A stretch of 61,834 bases of DNA, taken from contig CAAHDT010000021.1 of the NCBI GenBank assembly GCA_900770525.1, forward strand, positions 1 through 61,834. The letters are read 5' to 3'. The stretch comes from Candidatus Gastranaerophilales bacterium. GTDB taxonomy: Bacteria; Cyanobacteriota; Vampirovibrionia; Gastranaerophilales; Gastranaerophilaceae. Numbering within the stretch: position 1 is the stretch's first letter; each line of letters starts with the position of its first letter. Both the position numbers and the translations under genes were made by a program. This document shows positions 59,534 through 61,834 of this stretch, in pieces. A model generated the notes under the pieces. It did no database searches. It was not told the origin of the DNA and saw only the letters and a list, made by a program, of their open reading frames with translations.

Positions 59534-60871
59534 ATGAAAAAATTTACTGATAATATGAAAATGCCAAAAGATGCAGGATGGTTAATCCCAGGGTTACAGA
59601 TAAAAAGATGGTTTTTCCTTATTTTTGTCGGAGCAGTGTTTATTGCTCTTGGAATGCTTATTTTAAGTGATGTAAGACCAATTTTTTACATGATGGAATT
59701 TATTAAAAAATTCGCCTCTAAAGTTTCAACAGAATGGATTGCCTTTGCATTTGTTATGTTTGGAACAGCAATATTTTTCAAAGGCTGGCAAAAAACAAAT
59801 CTTTCAATGCTTGACATCAACAACGGTAGAGAAAATGAAACAATCCTTGAAGCTCTATATAGAAGAAGAAAATTAAACAGAGGACCTAAAATCGTTGCAA
59901 TTGGCGGTGGAACAGGGCTTTCAATGTTGCTTAAAGGTATTAAGCATATTACAAATAATATCACTGCAGTTGTTACTGTTGGTGATGACGGAGGAAGTTC
60001 AGGAAGATTGCGTGAAGAAATGGGAATTCTTCCTCCGGGGGATATCAGAAACTGTATTGCAGCTCTTGCGGATGATGAGGATTTAGTAACAAAGCTTTTC
60101 CAATACCGTTTCAAATCAGGTGAAGGGCTTGAAGGGCATAGTTTTGGTAACTTATTCTTGACAGCTTTATGTGCAATCACAGGTGATATGGTTCGTGCAG
60201 TAAAAGAATCTTCAAATGTACTCTCAATCAGAGGACGAGTTTTACCTTCAACGTTAGATGATATGAAGCTTGTTGCGGAAATGGAAGACGGTAGAATTGT
60301 TCATGGTGAATCTAATATTCCTGAAGCTCACGGCAAAATTAAACGTTTATTTACTGACCCTAAAAAATGTAGGGCGTTAGAAGAAGTTATATTGGCTATA
60401 AAAAATGCTGATTTGATTATTTTGGGACCTGGAAGTTTGTATACAAGTGTAATTCCGAATTTATTAATCGAAGAAATTTCTAAAGAGGTTGTTGCAGCCG
60501 ATGCCAAAAAAATCTATGTATGTAACATTATGACCCAACCTGGGGAAACTGACGGGTATTCAGTTTCAGACCATATTCAAGCTTTAATGCGTCATGCAAA
60601 CAGCAGAAAAGTTATTGATGCTGTTCTTGTTAATGATTTTATTCCTGCAAATCTTGCTGATAAGTATAGAATGGCTCATTCTTATCCTGTAAAAATTGAT
60701 GGTGAAAATATCAAAAAGCTTGGTGTTAAAATCTTCCCTAAAAAACTTATTGAAGATAGCAAAGAAGGTCTTGTAAGACACAGTTCTCATAGAGTTGCAA
60801 GAGCTATTTATTACTGGTTTAGAAAAGAACAAAAAGCTGAAAAACATTCTCTTTTTAAAAAGCATAACTAA
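59534..60871 (+). CDS. YvcK/CofD-family protein with N-terminal membrane anchor
   Basis: 445 aa from ATG 59534; a TTG 12 bp earlier sits directly on its AAGG. Two hydrophobic helices (about 25-45 and 70-87) precede a complete YvcK domain: VAIGGGTGLSMLLKGIK, VTVGDDGGSSGRLREE, LPPGDIRNCIAAL, GHSFGNLFLTAL, LILGPGSLYTSVIPNLL, NIMTQPGETDGYSV. YvcK proteins bind UDP-sugars and control envelope and carbon metabolism. The Bacillus protein lacks the membrane part. Followed 14 bp later by panB. Confidence 0.9.
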   Translation: MKKFTDNMKMPKDAGWLIPGLQIKRWFFLIFVGAVFIALGMLILSDVRPIFYMMEFIKKFASKVSTEWIAFAFVMFGTAIFFKGWQKTNLSMLDINNGRENETILEALYRRRKLNRGPKIVAIGGGTGLSMLLKGIKHITNNITAVVTVGDDGGSSGRLREEMGILPPGDIRNCIAALADDEDLVTKLFQYRFKSGEGLEGHSFGNLFLTALCAITGDMVRAVKESSNVLSIRGRVLPSTLDDMKLVAEMEDGRIVHGESNIPEAHGKIKRLFTDPKKCRALEEVILAIKNADLIILGPGSLYTSVIPNLLIEEISKEVVAADAKKIYVCNIMTQPGETDGYSVSDHIQALMRHANSRKVIDAVLVNDFIPANLADKYRMAHSYPVKIDGENIKKLGVKIFPKKLIEDSKEGLVRHSSHRVARAIYYWFRKEQKAEKHSLFKKHN

Positions 60872-60885
60872 TCACGGTAAATATC

Positions 60886-61686
60886 ATGGTAAAAAAAATC
60901 ACTGTTAACACAATAAAAAAATATAAAGAACAGGGCGAAAAATTTTCTGTCCTAACTGCATACGATTGTTATACAGCAAAATATATAGACCAAGCCGGAA
61001 TTGATATAGTTTTGATAGGTGATAGCCTTGCAATGGTTGCTTTGGGTTATGAAACGACAAACTCTATAAGTGTAGACGAGATGAGCATTTTTACTAAAGC
61101 TGTTGCAAGAGGGGTTGAACACGCGATGGTTGTGACAGATATGCCGTTTTTAAGTTATCATACCAGTGTAGAAAAAGCTGTCGAAAATTGTGGAAACATG
61201 ATTAGATATGGTGCAAACGCAGTAAAAATTGAAGGTGGTAGTGATTATATTATCTCTGTAATTGAGCGTTTAACCCAAGTTGGAATTCCTGTTATGGGGC
61301 ATTTAGGATTTACGCCGCAATTTTTAAATACTCTTGGCGGATATAAAATCCAAGGAAAGACTCAAGAAGCAACGGATGAAATCTTAAAACAGGCTAAAAA
61401 ACTTGAAAAAGCAGGAGTTTTTTCAATAGTTTTAGAGATGGTTCCTGAAGAGAGCGCCAAATATTTAACCGAAAATTTAACAGTTCCGACAATTTCTTGT
61501 GGGGCAGGTAGATATTGTGATTCGCAAGTATTGGTAAGCGATGACGTTTTTGGTAAATTCCCTGAATTTAAGCCGAAATTTGCCAGAAAGTACGGTGATA
61601 TGGGAAATTTAATACTTGAGTGTGCCAAGAAGTTTAATGAAGATGTAAAAACAGGTAAATTCCCATCAGAAGTTGAAGTTTTCTAG
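60886..61686 (+). CDS. panB: 3-methyl-2-oxobutanoate hydroxymethyltransferase
   Basis: 266 aa. LTAYDCYTAKYIDQAGIDIVLIGDSL, then VTDMPFLSYHTSVE, AVKIEGG, MGHLGFTPQ, VLEMVPEESA, SCGAGRYCDSQVLV. PanB makes ketopantoate, the first step of pantothenate and CoA synthesis. Complete; ends 148 bp before the window end. Confidence 0.96.
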   Translation: MVKKITVNTIKKYKEQGEKFSVLTAYDCYTAKYIDQAGIDIVLIGDSLAMVALGYETTNSISVDEMSIFTKAVARGVEHAMVVTDMPFLSYHTSVEKAVENCGNMIRYGANAVKIEGGSDYIISVIERLTQVGIPVMGHLGFTPQFLNTLGGYKIQGKTQEATDEILKQAKKLEKAGVFSIVLEMVPEESAKYLTENLTVPTISCGAGRYCDSQVLVSDDVFGKFPEFKPKFARKYGDMGNLILECAKKFNEDVKTGKFPSEVEVF

Positions 61687-61715
61687 TTGATTTAGTTATA
61701 TATTTTACAAGAACC

Positions 61716-61744
61716 TTGCGGAATTGTGAAAGATAGGGTATAAT
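61716..61744 (+). promoter_or_regulatory. Promoter of the next cassette beyond the window
   Basis: -35 TTGCGG (61716-61721), 17-bp spacer starting AATTGTGAAAGAT, -10 TATAAT (61739-61744). Closely matches the prepilin cassette promoter at 36491-36519. The gene it serves lies outside the window. Confidence 0.7.
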
Positions 61745-61761
61745 AGTAATATAAAAAATAA

Positions 61762-61834
61762 CGTCATCCTGAAAAGATTAAAAATTGAGCCGTTTTAACG
61801 GCGTAGATTTTATCTTATTCAGGATCTAGCCACC
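61762..61834. repeat. Dispersed palindromic element, second copy, cut by the window end
   Basis: Outer arms ATCCTGAA (61766-61773) and TTCAGGAT (61818-61825). The inner palindrome is GCCGTTTTAACGGC, with further A/T pairing between. It then reads CTAGCCACC, as in the 36736-36770 copy. The longer middle suggests an insertion or a different subtype. No start codon is seen before the end. Confidence 0.75.

Overview
The window reads as a chromosomal piece of a low-GC, Gram-negative-type bacterium. The best guess is a gut non-photosynthetic cyanobacterial relative (Melainabacteria/Vampirovibrionia, Candidatus Gastranaerophilales). This is an inference from recalled family character. It rests on prepilin-like proteins with an FTLAEVLITLGIIG-type N-terminus, an outer-membrane and heptose-LPS gene set (GT9 heptosyltransferase, HldE-type kinase, O-antigen ligase, OmpH/Skp), and several large lineage-type proteins of unknown function. 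No database search was possible. No tRNA, rRNA, CRISPR array, insertion sequence or prophage was recognised.

Layout. 1-6.4 kb: one giant mosaic gene (EF-hands, LysM, FHA, and two domains resembling phosphothreonine lyases), with a 5-bp tandem repeat in its leader. 6.4-12.6 kb: a LipM-like lipoyl-pathway transferase with two secreted paralogues, a TPR protein, a parvulin, rsmD, fixCX and a small repeat protein. 12.7-16.0 kb: polA. 16.0-20.9 kb: a divergent aryl-polyene/fatty-acid-like set (acyltransferase and chain-length-factor-like protein on one side; ketosynthase, dehydratase, ketoreductase and ketosynthase on the other). 20.9-21.6 kb: two decayed genes, a headless prepilin fragment and an SMR transporter with a stop at codon 3. 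21.8-25.9 kb: a dicarboxylate/glutamate symporter and ileS. 26.0-33.8 kb (minus): TPR protein, a small protein, engB and four glycosyltransferase genes. 33.8-36.4 kb: xerC/D and dnaB. 36.4-37.7 kb: a prepilin cassette with an 11-G tract that puts it out of frame. 37.7-42.4 kb: a solute-binding protein, rarA, and two unknowns. 42.4-45.7 kb (minus): unknown, yceD, rpmF, plsX, fabH. 45.8-47.7 kb: ompH, an unknown, tlyA. 47.7-54.8 kb (minus): murC, murB, ddl, ftsQ, hldE-type kinase, DUF4330, O-antigen ligase-like. 54.9-61.7 kb: an XRE regulator, a possible small RNA, a metallophosphoesterase, aroK, aroB, dapB, a PxpA-like protein, YvcK and panB. The window ends inside a second copy of the promoter-plus-palindrome arrangement seen at the prepilin cassette.

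How it fits together. Most of the window is housekeeping: replication and recombination (polA, dnaB, rarA, xer), lipid synthesis (fabH, plsX), envelope building (mur genes, ddl, ftsQ, LPS genes), and amino-acid and vitamin precursors (aroK, aroB, dapB, panB). The accessory parts are the giant FHA/lyase-like protein, the aryl-polyene-like set, the phase-variable prepilin cassette and the decayed transporter locus. The two strongest leads are (a) one polypeptide that pairs a phosphothreonine-reading FHA domain with two phosphothreonine-lyase-like domains, and (b) a prepilin gene whose reading frame can be restored by a one-G change in a poly-G tract.
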